Source of the DNA: Pedobacter sp. ASV12
GTDB taxonomy: Bacteria; Bacteroidota; Bacteroidia; Sphingobacteriales; Sphingobacteriaceae
Reading direction: 5' to 3'
NCBI RefSeq assembly: GCF_016429155.1
Contig: NZ_JAELUC010000007.1
Coordinates: 1 to 64,000 of the forward strand
DNA length: 64,000 nucleotides
This document shows, in pieces, positions 52,694 through 60,003 of this stretch (within the stretch, counting starts at the first letter, position 1; each line of letters opens with the position of its first letter). Below the pieces are notes generated by a model. That model had not been told where the DNA came from. It saw only the letters and a program-made list of their open reading frames with translations, and did not search any database. A program made the translations under genes and the position numbers.

Positions 52694-52701
52694 CAAAAGT
52701 A
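52694..52701 (-). promoter_or_regulatory. -7 box of the susC promoter
   Basis: On the minus strand TACTTTTG, a full TAnnTTTG match, 23-30 bases before the susC ATG. No TTG is at the proper -33 distance, which fits a promoter that needs an activator; the AraC-type site at 52726-52747 begins about 25 bases upstream of the box. Confidence 0.6.
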
Positions 52702-52725
52702 GGGCGCAATATAACGCAATGAATA

Positions 52726-52747
52726 ATACTATTTTATCCATTTATAG
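52726..52747. promoter_or_regulatory. candidate AraC site in front of susC
   Basis: ATACTATTTTATCCATTTATAG. The first 16 positions occur again with one change at 52855-52870. It also holds one arm of the 7-bp inverted repeat AATACTA (52725-52731) / TAGTATT (52745-52751). Position just upstream of the -33 region of susC is that of an activator site. Confidence 0.65.
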
Positions 52748-52816
52748 TATTTTTATCGCTATGTTATACCCCGTTTTAAAATTTGAATTACTTTAGTGGT
52801 TGTAATCAGGTTTTTA

Positions 52817-52848
52817 TTGATGATTTACGGCAGGTTGCCTTATATTTG
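52817..52848 (+). promoter_or_regulatory. promoter of the araC-type gene
   Basis: TTG at 52817-52819, a 21-base spacer, TATATTTG at 52841-52848 (full TAnnTTTG match). Expected start of transcription near 52853, about 45 bases before the GTG start codon. Confidence 0.6.
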
Positions 52849-52854
52849 ATTGTG

Positions 52855-52874
52855 ATATTATTTTATCCATATAG
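52855..52874. promoter_or_regulatory. candidate AraC site in front of its own gene
   Basis: ATATTATTTTATCCATATAG, matching the site at 52726 (ATAyTATTTTATCCAT). It lies right at and after the expected transcription start of the araC-type gene, which would fit negative autoregulation. Confidence 0.6.
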
Positions 52875-52897
52875 TTGATGTTATTTATTCATTTATC

Positions 52898-53773
52898 GTG
52901 CAGAACAATATAATCAAAGAAATAACCCCGCTAACCAATAGCGATTGTTTCACCATTTTCGAGCGGACAAAAAAGGATTTCGATTTCCCTTTGCATTACC
53001 ACGAAGAAATGGAATTGAACTTTATTTCGAATGCCGGCGGCGCCCGTAGGGTAGTTGGCGACCATATTGAAGAAATAACCGATATCGAACTCGTGCTCAT
53101 TGGCTCAAACCTGCCCCATGTTTGGGAAACCCATAAACTGGCCGGCAAGGAAATACATGAGGTAACCATCCAGTTTCATAAGGATCTTTTTGACGAAAAG
53201 CTGTTGCGCCGAAACCAATTGAGGGTGATTAGGGAAATGTTCGAAAAATCGAAATGCGGTATTTTGTTTTCGGCCGCCACGGCACAGCAGATCGGTCCGC
53301 GTTTAGTCCAGTTGAATAAAAAACATGGTTTTGACTCGGTACTCGAGCTCATGTCTATCCTGCACGACCTTTCTACTTCTCGAAACATGCGCACCCTGTC
53401 TGACTCGACCTTTAGCCAGGCCGAATTTTCGTACAGCAGCCGCAGGGTAGAAAAGGTAATGGAATACATCAATTTCAATTTCGATAAACAGGTAACCTTA
53501 GGAGAGGTGGCACGCATTGCCAACATGACCGAGGTATCGTTCAGCCGGTTTTTCAAAAGTAGAACGGGCGTAAGCTTCATCGATAGCCTCATCGAAATCA
53601 GGCTGGGTCATGCTTCCCGCAAGCTGATCGATACCACCGAGGCAGTTGCCGAAGTGGCTTATAACTGCGGTTTTAACAACATCTCTAACTTTAACCGCAT
53701 TTTTAAAAAGAAAAAAGGCTGTACGCCAAAAGAATTTAGAGAGAACCTGTCTGGCAACCGAATTTTTGTATAA
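52898..53773 (+). CDS. AraC-family transcriptional regulator of the mannan locus
   Basis: 291 residues, starting at a GTG (52898); no in-frame ATG lies between the upstream stop and the first domain. N-terminal cupin-like sensing domain (about 15-110: FPLHYHEEMELNFISNAGG, where HYHEEMEL is the sugar-binding or metal-like motif), C-terminal HTH_18 (about 185-285) with VTLGEVARIANMTEVSFSRFFKSRTG and VAEVAYNCGFNNISNFNRIFKKKKGCTPKEFR. Divergent from susC, with shared sequence elements in between, so it most likely activates the mannan operon on binding a mannose-derived sugar. The next gene starts one base after its stop. Confidence 0.88.
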   Translation: MQNNIIKEITPLTNSDCFTIFERTKKDFDFPLHYHEEMELNFISNAGGARRVVGDHIEEITDIELVLIGSNLPHVWETHKLAGKEIHEVTIQFHKDLFDEKLLRRNQLRVIREMFEKSKCGILFSAATAQQIGPRLVQLNKKHGFDSVLELMSILHDLSTSRNMRTLSDSTFSQAEFSYSSRRVEKVMEYINFNFDKQVTLGEVARIANMTEVSFSRFFKSRTGVSFIDSLIEIRLGHASRKLIDTTEAVAEVAYNCGFNNISNFNRIFKKKKGCTPKEFRENLSGNRIFV

Positions 53774-53774
53774 G

Positions 53775-54848
53775 ATGAAAAACTTTTTTTTGATACTGGC
53801 TTTAGGGATGATGGCCTTGGCTGGTCGGGCCAATCCTGCAGGAAACAAATTTTATACGGCCGATCACCAATATATCCAATACACGGGCCGGTTCGACTTT
53901 TCCAATCAGCTGCGGCCAAAGGTTTGGGCCTCGGGTGCCTACGTGGTGATCCGGTTCAAAGGACCCTCGTGTATGGTGCAGCTCAACGACGAAATGCTAT
54001 GGGGCACGGTGCATAATTACATCGAAGTAATTGTTGATGGTCAGCCGGCCCGTAGGTTACAGCTCAAAGGGAGAGAAAATACACTGGAATTGGCCAAAGA
54101 TCTTTCGCCTGGCGTGCATACGCTACTCATTTGCAAAGATACGGAGGCCGAAAATGGTTATATCGAACTCCTGGGCTTTTCTTGCCGCGAATTGTTGCCT
54201 CCACCAACCAAGGCCAAGCGCAAGCTTGAATTTATCGGCGATTCGATTACCTGTGGCTTTGGTGCCGACGAAAGCGCAATCAAATGTGGTGCACCTCATG
54301 CGCAGTGGTACGACCAGCACAATGCCTGGATGGCTTATGGGCCTACCACCGCACGCAGCCTTAATGCGCAATGGCACTTGTCGTCGGTTTCGGGCATAGG
54401 TTTGATCCATAGTTGCTGCGATAAGCAAATACTGATGCCCCAGGTGTTTGACAAGGTCAGCATGGCTAAAGATAGCCTGAAATGGAACTTTGCCAATTAC
54501 CAACCCGATGTGGTAACGGTGTGTTTGGGCCAAAACGATGGCATACAAGATTCGGCCAAGTTCTGCAATGCCTATGTCGGTTTTGCCAAAACCCTGCGCA
54601 GCTATTACCCTCAAGCCAAATTGGTGTTTTTAACTAGCCCAATGGCCGACCAGGCACTCAAAACGGCATTAATAAAGTACATTACGGCTGTTCGGGCCAC
54701 TTTAAACAGCCAAGGCGAACGCAATACAGGGTCTTATTTTTTTGTAAAGCGATCTATAAAAGGCTGTAGCAGCCACCCTTCGATGGCCGAACAGCAAGAA
54801 ATAGCCCAAGAACTCACCACTTACCTTAAAAAGGAGATGAAATGGTAA
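53775..54848 (+). CDS. CE2-like carbohydrate esterase (SGNH fold)
   Basis: 357 residues from the ATG at 53775, which begins a signal peptide (about 1-19). N-terminal jelly-roll domain (about 25-140: YIQYTGRFDFSNQLRPKVWASGAYVVIRF) and C-terminal SGNH hydrolase (about 150-357) with S157 in EFIGDSITCGFG, CLGQNDG (Asn block) and C-S-S-H-P-S at the end carrying the catalytic His. CE2 enzymes work with a Ser-His dyad and deacetylate xylan and glucomannan. One base after the AraC stop, so co-transcribed. In this place it probably strips acetyl groups from acetylated mannan before or after GH26. Confidence 0.85.
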   Translation: MKNFFLILALGMMALAGRANPAGNKFYTADHQYIQYTGRFDFSNQLRPKVWASGAYVVIRFKGPSCMVQLNDEMLWGTVHNYIEVIVDGQPARRLQLKGRENTLELAKDLSPGVHTLLICKDTEAENGYIELLGFSCRELLPPPTKAKRKLEFIGDSITCGFGADESAIKCGAPHAQWYDQHNAWMAYGPTTARSLNAQWHLSSVSGIGLIHSCCDKQILMPQVFDKVSMAKDSLKWNFANYQPDVVTVCLGQNDGIQDSAKFCNAYVGFAKTLRSYYPQAKLVFLTSPMADQALKTALIKYITAVRATLNSQGERNTGSYFFVKRSIKGCSSHPSMAEQQEIAQELTTYLKKEMKW

Positions 54849-56044
54849 GGTTTATGCTATTGCTTTGTTTGGCTTGCTGTGCAAATTCCCTGCAGGGGCA
54901 GGAATTGTTCAGGATGAAAAGTGGCGTAAATTCTCGCTTAATCAGCTTCGAAAATATGAGCGGAGCCAAAGGCAGTGGAGGCAAGGAAAATAATGGCGCT
55001 AAAGGCCATGCTACCGAGACAATTTTTCCTGGAAAGAGCAGGACTATTGTCGACTACCTGGGGACGGGAATTGTGCAACGTATTTGGTGCACCATTAGCG
55101 AGCGTAGTCCAGAAGTGTTGCGTTCTATCCGTATCCAAATGTATTGGGATGGAGATGCCAAACCAGCAGTGGATGTGCCTATTGGCGACTTTTTTGGATT
55201 GGGTTTGGGGCAGAAGCGGCCTTTCGAATCGGTTTTTTTTAGCGATGCAGAGGGTAAATCCTTCAATTGCTTTATTCCGATGCCTTTTCGCAAGCAGGCC
55301 AAAATCATTTTTGTAAACGAGAGTCGGCTTCAAGTGAACCTTTTTTATGATGTTGCCATTTTAGAAACGGCACCACATCAGGATGATGTTCTTTATTTTC
55401 ATGCTTATTGGAGTAGAAAAATCAAAGCCGATCTGGGTGAAGATTTTGAGATATTGCCAAAAATTACTGGGAAGGGACGCTTTTTAGGGACTAATATTGG
55501 CGTTATTGCCGATTCGCTATATCAAGGTACTTGGTGGGGCGAGGGCGAAGTAAAAATGTATATCGACGAAGATGGTCCCTACCCAACTATCAATGGAACA
55601 GGTACTGAAGATTATGTAGGCGCAGCCTGGGGCTTAGGAACATTTAACCATCAATATCAAGGCTGTTTAATTGCCGATAATAAAATGGGCTATTTTGCAT
55701 TTTATAGGTATCACGTACCAGACGAGATCTACTTTACCCAGAGCATGCGGGTCACCATTCAAGAATTAGGCGGTTCGAGTTTAGAAACCGCGAGGGCTTT
55801 GCTGAGCAAAGGGGTAAAAATGAAACCGGTAATTGCCAATTCTAAAATTGGTTATTTGAAACTGAATGCCATGAATCCCGCTCCGCATTTAAGTGATGAA
55901 CAATTTCGTCCAGGTGGCGTTTTATTCTATCGCATTGACGATTATTCGGCCACGAGTTATTTTTATCTTAACCAAACCAGTAACAATTTACCAGCTCTAC
56001 AGCCATTAGCTATACGTACACAACAATTAAAAACCATAAAATAA
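54842..56044 (+). CDS. GH172 (DUF2961) protein
   Basis: 400 residues, signal peptide about 1-20 (LQG-Q). The DUF2961 pattern is clear: SRLISFENMSGAKGSGGKENNGAKG near 17-41, IVQRIWCTISERSPEVLRSIRIQMYWDGD, VDVPIGDFFGLGLGQ, FNCFIPMPFRKQAKI, and GEGEVKMYIDEDGPYPTINGTGTEDYVGAAWG with two acidic residues expected to be catalytic (DEDG and GTGTEDY). GH172 members act on D-arabinofuranosides or D-fructofuranosides, with trimeric jelly-roll assembly. Overlaps the CE2-like gene by seven bases. Target side chain here is uncertain; alpha-D-arabinofuranose is not a usual mannan substituent. Confidence 0.88.
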   Translation: MVRFMLLLCLACCANSLQGQELFRMKSGVNSRLISFENMSGAKGSGGKENNGAKGHATETIFPGKSRTIVDYLGTGIVQRIWCTISERSPEVLRSIRIQMYWDGDAKPAVDVPIGDFFGLGLGQKRPFESVFFSDAEGKSFNCFIPMPFRKQAKIIFVNESRLQVNLFYDVAILETAPHQDDVLYFHAYWSRKIKADLGEDFEILPKITGKGRFLGTNIGVIADSLYQGTWWGEGEVKMYIDEDGPYPTINGTGTEDYVGAAWGLGTFNHQYQGCLIADNKMGYFAFYRYHVPDEIYFTQSMRVTIQELGGSSLETARALLSKGVKMKPVIANSKIGYLKLNAMNPAPHLSDEQFRPGGVLFYRIDDYSATSYFYLNQTSNNLPALQPLAIRTQQLKTIK

Positions 56045-56049
56045 TCCCG

Positions 56050-56703
56050 ATGAAAAGATTTCTTTTATTCTTCTTGCTGATCAGTTCGTTTGTAACGGTA
56101 AATGCTCAAAACGATCCTTTCTTAAACGAAATTAAGTACTTTAAAAAACAGGATAGCCTGCATTTTCCGCCTAAAAAAGCCATTTTGTTTATTGGCAGCT
56201 CTACTTTTACCAAATGGAAAGATGTACAGGACTATTTTCCGGGCCATACCATCATTAACCGTGGTTTTGGAGGCTCTTCCTTGCCCAATGTGATCCAACA
56301 TGCCAACGATATCATTTTTCCTTACCAGCCTAAGCAGATTGTAATTTATTGTGGCGAGAACGATTTTACAGGTGGCGACCATATCACGGCCGACACCGTA
56401 ACAACGCGTGTCAAACAACTCATTGAACTGATCAGAACCAAATATCCGAGGGTGCCAATCGCTTATATTTCGATTAAGCCAAGTCCTTCAAGGCTCAAAT
56501 ACCAGGCTAAAATGATTGAAGCCAATGGCATGATAGCCAAAATGGCTAAAAAAATGAGAAGGGTAACCTTTATCAATACCTACAATTCGATGTTCAATGC
56601 TGATGGAAGTATAATGCAGGACATCTTCTTGTCGGATAACCTGCACATGAACGCCAAAGGTTATGCCATCTGGCAAAAAATTATAGAACCTTATTTGAAA
56701 TAA
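56050..56703 (+). CDS. SGNH/GDSL-family hydrolase, probable acetyl esterase
   Basis: 217 residues, signal peptide 1-20 (VNA-Q). SGNH blocks: block I FIGSSTF with S51, GFGGSSLPN (block II Gly), YCGENDF (Asn block III), and DNLHMNAKGY (block V D-x-x-H). Complete Ser-Asp-His triad. Small single-domain enzyme as in rhamnogalacturonan or sialate/xylan acetyl esterases. Five bases after GH172, third enzyme of the araC-led unit; it would be a second deacetylase next to the CE2-like enzyme. Alternatives such as lysophospholipase cannot be excluded. Confidence 0.82.
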   Translation: MKRFLLFFLLISSFVTVNAQNDPFLNEIKYFKKQDSLHFPPKKAILFIGSSTFTKWKDVQDYFPGHTIINRGFGGSSLPNVIQHANDIIFPYQPKQIVIYCGENDFTGGDHITADTVTTRVKQLIELIRTKYPRVPIAYISIKPSPSRLKYQAKMIEANGMIAKMAKKMRRVTFINTYNSMFNADGSIMQDIFLSDNLHMNAKGYAIWQKIIEPYLK

Positions 56704-56793
56704 ACACCTTCGAGCGTTTGTTTTAAAATTCTTAGTACCTTAATGGTTGGTCTTAGTCTTTCACCGCCTTAGACACCTCAGAATCATTTGCTT

Positions 56794-56991
56794 GGCTACC
56801 TGCTTTCTCTTTTAACATGAAGGAATTAAGGGCAATAAGCTGATGGTGTTTTCGGTAGAGGTGACTTTTAACTTCTTAATGGTTGGCACCTAGGCTACCT
56901 GCTTTCTCTTTTAACAGGAAGGAATTAAGGGCGATAAGTTCATGGTGTTTTGCATCTGGCTGAAATCCTAGCTTCTTAATGGTTAAGCTAT
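56794..56991. repeat. 99/100-bp tandem direct repeat, two copies
   Basis: Unit 1 from 56794 and unit 2 from 56893 both begin GGCTACCTGCTTTCTCTTTT, continue AACAnGAAGGAATTAAGGGC with few changes, diverge in the middle and end with CTTCTTAATGGTT. The ends CTTAATGGTT match the repeat at 16922-16983. No coding sense. Confidence 0.8.
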
Positions 56992-57128
56992 AAGCTGCAT
57001 GTTTCTATGCCCATTTTGTCTTAGTCATTATTTGCTCAAGCCGTTCATCTTAGCCTAACTGGGGTGTCTTCGGTGGTGAATAAAAAACTGTTGGTTTGTC
57101 TTCTAAAAATCACAAAACGCAACAATGC

Positions 57129-57159
57129 TTTGCAGATTATACCAAACGGTATATATTTG
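57129..57159 (+). promoter_or_regulatory. tetR promoter
   Basis: TTTG at 57129-57132, a 19-base spacer, TATATTTG at 57152-57159: a full Bacteroidetes promoter. The operator 57138-57153 sits inside the spacer and touches the -7 box. ATG at 57181. Confidence 0.75.
57138..57153. promoter_or_regulatory. TetR operator O1
   Basis: TATACC-AAAC-GGTATA: perfect 6-bp inverted arms, 4-base centre. Same arms and spacing as 57786-57801. Overlaps the tetR promoter. Confidence 0.8.
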
Positions 57160-57180
57160 TTTAGTCAATTGAAAATAAAC

Positions 57181-57768
57181 ATGTCGAAAGCAGAACGGAC
57201 AAAAGCTTACATCATCGAAAAAACTGCGCCAATCTTTAACAAAAAAGGATTTGCCGGTACTTCTTTGGCCGACATGACAACTGCCACCGGGCTAACCAAA
57301 GGAAGTATCTATGGCAACTTTGCCAATAAAGACGAAGTGGCTCTTGCCGTTTTCGACTATAATTTCAAACGTGTAAGCTCGGCTATTGGTAAAGAAATGG
57401 CCAAAAGAACCAAGGCAAAAGACAAGCTCCTGGTATTTGCCGAGTTTTATTCGCAGGTTTTTGAGCCACCCCTAGATGCTGGAGGCTGTGCCGTGCTCAA
57501 TACCGCTGTTGAGGCCGACGACACGCATGACGCCTTGAAAAAGAGAGCCGCACAGGCGGTTTTATCCTGGAAAGCAAATATTATCCAAGTTGTAGAACAG
57601 GGCATCGCCCATAAGGAACTAAACGAAACAATCATACCCGAGCAGGTGGCGCTAACCATAATTGCCTTGTTTGAGGGAGGCATTATGATTGCCAAACTGC
57701 TGGAAAGCAAAACAGCGATGCAAATGATCATGGATTCGATGCAAAAAATGATCGAAGGATGGAGCTGA
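57181..57768 (+). CDS. TetR/AcrR-family repressor
   Basis: 195 residues from the ATG at 57181 (MSKAERTKAYIIEKTAPIFN); the frame extends upstream to 57064 but runs through the promoter and operator, so that start is wrong. HTH about 20-50 (GFAGTSLADMTTATGLTKGSIYGNFANKDE), then a C-terminal ligand domain of the TetR_C_6/C_16-like kind with GGCAVLNTAVEADDTHDALKKRA. The GGCAVLN pattern is typical of YxaF/LmrA-like repressors. Two matching operators flank the gene, so it should repress itself and the SDR gene. Ligand unknown. Confidence 0.9.
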   Translation: MSKAERTKAYIIEKTAPIFNKKGFAGTSLADMTTATGLTKGSIYGNFANKDEVALAVFDYNFKRVSSAIGKEMAKRTKAKDKLLVFAEFYSQVFEPPLDAGGCAVLNTAVEADDTHDALKKRAAQAVLSWKANIIQVVEQGIAHKELNETIIPEQVALTIIALFEGGIMIAKLLESKTAMQMIMDSMQKMIEGWS

Positions 57769-57785
57769 TTTTTTTTAACCAAAAA

Positions 57786-57801
57786 TATACCGATTGGTAT
57801 A
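57786..57801. promoter_or_regulatory. TetR operator O2 in front of the SDR gene
   Basis: TATACC-GATT-GGTATA, same arms and 4-base centre as O1. It lies 18 bases after the tetR stop and 65 bases before the SDR start, so it would control the SDR gene. Confidence 0.8.
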
Positions 57802-57866
57802 AAATAGAAAACATACCCAACTCTTCAGTACTATACAATTAATTATAAATTTTTAATCTAAATCAC

Positions 57867-58613
57867 ATGAAAACAACAAACAATACCATACTAATTACCG
57901 GCGGTAGTGCCGGTATTGGTTTCGAAACTGCAAAACTGCTCATTGAAAGTGGCAACCGCGTTATCATCATTGGTAGAGACCAAAAGCGATTAGATGAAGC
58001 GGCGAAACAATTGGGCAAGGTAACCGCCATCAAGGCGGATGTAAGCAAGGCGGCAGATGTTGAACAGCTGGTAGCTACGCTGAAGCAGGATTTTCCGCAG
58101 CTTAACATGGTCATCAACAATGCAGGTAGTGCCTTTTACTACAGCCTGAACGATGATTCGCAACCTGCATTCGAAAACGCATCGGCCGAAATCCTGACCA
58201 ATTATTTGGCTATTGTGAGGCTAAATCAACTAGTGTTGCCATTACTCAGAACGCAAGAGGAGGCGGCTATCGTCAATGTATCGTCTATTGTGGCTTATGT
58301 GCCTGGTGCCAGCCTCCCAACCTACGCAGCCAGCAAAGCAGCCCTGCATTCTTACACAACCTCGTTACGCCTTACTTTAGCAGGTACTTCGGTTAAGGTG
58401 TTCGAATTGTTGCCACCGTTGGTCAATACGGCTTTTTCGACAGAAATTGGTGGCGAGCACGGCATCCATCCCGCAGTAGTTGCGACCGATTTGTTGGCGG
58501 CGCTGGCCAACGACGATTTTGAGATCAGGGTAGGCGATACCGCTAAAATTTATGAGCTTTTCCTATCTTCGCCCTCCGAAGCACTGAACGCAATGAACGG
58601 GAGGCGAAACTAA
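57867..58613 (+). CDS. short-chain dehydrogenase/reductase
   Basis: 248 residues, cytoplasmic Rossmann fold. TGGSAGIG (11-18, NAD(P)-binding), NNAG (84-87), Ser near 139-140 in VNVSS, Y153-x-x-x-K157 (TYAASK). A classical SDR of the DltE/YqjQ-like group, where the SDR is often next to a TetR regulator. The pair of operators shared with tetR suggests induction by a toxic or reactive carbonyl compound, but the substrate is unknown. All catalytic residues are present. Confidence 0.88.
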   Translation: MKTTNNTILITGGSAGIGFETAKLLIESGNRVIIIGRDQKRLDEAAKQLGKVTAIKADVSKAADVEQLVATLKQDFPQLNMVINNAGSAFYYSLNDDSQPAFENASAEILTNYLAIVRLNQLVLPLLRTQEEAAIVNVSSIVAYVPGASLPTYAASKAALHSYTTSLRLTLAGTSVKVFELLPPLVNTAFSTEIGGEHGIHPAVVATDLLAALANDDFEIRVGDTAKIYELFLSSPSEALNAMNGRRN

Positions 58614-58687
58614 GCCAGCCATTCGGCTGTCTAGTTTGCTGATTAGCAGGTTGTTTGCAGATGGGCTTTGTCAATAAAACACATTTT

Positions 58688-59941
58688 ATGAAAAGAGTAG
58701 TTGTAACCGGGCTTGGAGCCATTACGCCTTTAGGCAACACGGTAAACGAATTTTGGGAAAATATCCTGGCTGGGAAAAGTGCTGCCGGTCCCATTACGAA
58801 ATTCGACAGTTCGAAATTTAAAACACAATTTGCCTGCGAGGTAAAGGATTTTAACATCGAAGACTATCTTGATAAAAAAGAAGTCAAGAAGTACGACATG
58901 TTTACCCAGTACGCCATTGCGGCCAGCGATCAGGCTATTCGTGATGCCGGATTGGATTTTGGCCAGATGAGCGAAGAAGAGCGCTATGATGTTGGCGTAA
59001 TCTGGGCTACCGGAAACGGAGGTATTAGCACCTTCGAAAGCCAGCTGAAAGAATTTAACGGAGGCGACGGTACGCCGAGGTTCAATCCTTATTTTATTCC
59101 GAAAATGATTGTGGATATTGCTGCGGGTGTAATTTCTATCCGTCACCAGCTTTATGGACCAAACTATTGTACGGTTTCGGCCTGTGCATCGTCTAACACA
59201 GCCATTATCAGTGCCTTTGATACCATTAAAATGGGCAAGGCCAAAATTATGGTAGCCGGAGGTTCTGAAGCGGCGGTTACCGAAGCTTCGGTAGGTGGTT
59301 TCAATGCCGCGCAGGCCTTGTCTAAAAACAACGAAAATCCGCAGGGCGCTTCACGTCCGTTTGATAAGCAGCGCGATGGTTTTGTGATGGGCGAGGGGGC
59401 AGGTGCCCTGATTTTGGAAGACCTGGAATATGCCTTGGCCCGCGGTGCTAAAATCTATGCCGAATTGGTAGGAACGGGTATGGCCGCAGATGCCTATCAC
59501 CTCACCGGTACTCATCCCGAAGGCCTAGGTGCCGTTTTAGGCATGAGCAAAGCCATTAAGGAAGCCGGAATTGAGCCACAGGATATCGATTATATCAATG
59601 CCCATGCCACTTCAACAGGTATTGGCGATATTAGCGAGCTGATGGGTATTAAACGCGTATTTGGCGATCATGAAGTTGCCGTAACCGGTACCAAATCAAT
59701 GACGGGCCACTTGTTGGGCGCAGCCGGGGCCATAGAGAGCATTATTTCGGTGCTGTCTGTGCAACACGATGTTATTCCGCCAACCATCAATACCACCGAG
59801 CTCGACGAGGCTGTTCCGGCCGGATTGAAAATTGTATTGGGCAAACCGCTTTATCAAGAAGTAAACTATGTGCTTAACAATACCTTTGGCTTTGGAGGGC
59901 ACACGGCAACCAGTTTGTTTAAAAAATACAAAACAGACTAA
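58688..59941 (+). CDS. fabF: beta-ketoacyl-ACP synthase II (FabF type)
   Basis: 417 residues from the ATG at 58688 (MKRVVVTGLGAITPLGN); the frame extends 11 codons upstream but the family starts here. Thiolase-fold condensing enzyme: catalytic C166 in VSACASSNTA, His in INAHATSTG and His in KSMTGHLLGAAGA, and the FGFGGHTATSLF end loop. C-H-H triad as in FabF/FabB. Elongates acyl-ACP with malonyl-ACP. No acpP, fabG or rnc gene next to it, so this may be a second, non-housekeeping copy; a rnc-linked fabF is more usual in Bacteroidetes. Confidence 0.9.
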   Translation: MKRVVVTGLGAITPLGNTVNEFWENILAGKSAAGPITKFDSSKFKTQFACEVKDFNIEDYLDKKEVKKYDMFTQYAIAASDQAIRDAGLDFGQMSEEERYDVGVIWATGNGGISTFESQLKEFNGGDGTPRFNPYFIPKMIVDIAAGVISIRHQLYGPNYCTVSACASSNTAIISAFDTIKMGKAKIMVAGGSEAAVTEASVGGFNAAQALSKNNENPQGASRPFDKQRDGFVMGEGAGALILEDLEYALARGAKIYAELVGTGMAADAYHLTGTHPEGLGAVLGMSKAIKEAGIEPQDIDYINAHATSTGIGDISELMGIKRVFGDHEVAVTGTKSMTGHLLGAAGAIESIISVLSVQHDVIPPTINTTELDEAVPAGLKIVLGKPLYQEVNYVLNNTFGFGGHTATSLFKKYKTD

Positions 59942-59966
59942 TCGGCAGGGCCAATTTATTTAATAA

Positions 59967-60003
59967 AAAACTGCCTTCAATTAGTTTTGGAGGCAGTTTT
60001 CTA
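59967..60003. terminator. bidirectional terminator between fabF and the response regulator
   Basis: AAAACTGCCTTCAA (59967-59980) pairs with TTGGAGGCAGTTTT (59987-60000) over 14 positions with one T-G wobble, 6-base loop TTAGTT. It starts 26 bases after the fabF stop. The right arm lies inside the last codons of the convergent response-regulator gene, whose stop is at 59981-59983 in the loop. Confidence 0.88.

Larger units (their letters stand above)
56704..57180. other. 477-base intergenic region with repeats
   Basis: Between the SGNH gene and the TetR gene. Holds a 99/100-bp tandem repeat (56794-56991), three copies of CTTAATGGTT (near 56751, 56876, 56976), and the tetR promoter with its operator. 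The open frame that starts at 57064 is an in-frame extension of tetR and has no family support. No gene seen. Confidence 0.6.

Noticed and set aside
56794-56991. CRISPR array
   Set aside because: Only two units of about 99 bases, with variable middle parts and no short regular spacers or cas genes.
57064-57180. N-terminal extension of TetR from 57064
   Set aside because: It would be translated from upstream of the promoter and through the operator; the family starts at 57181.
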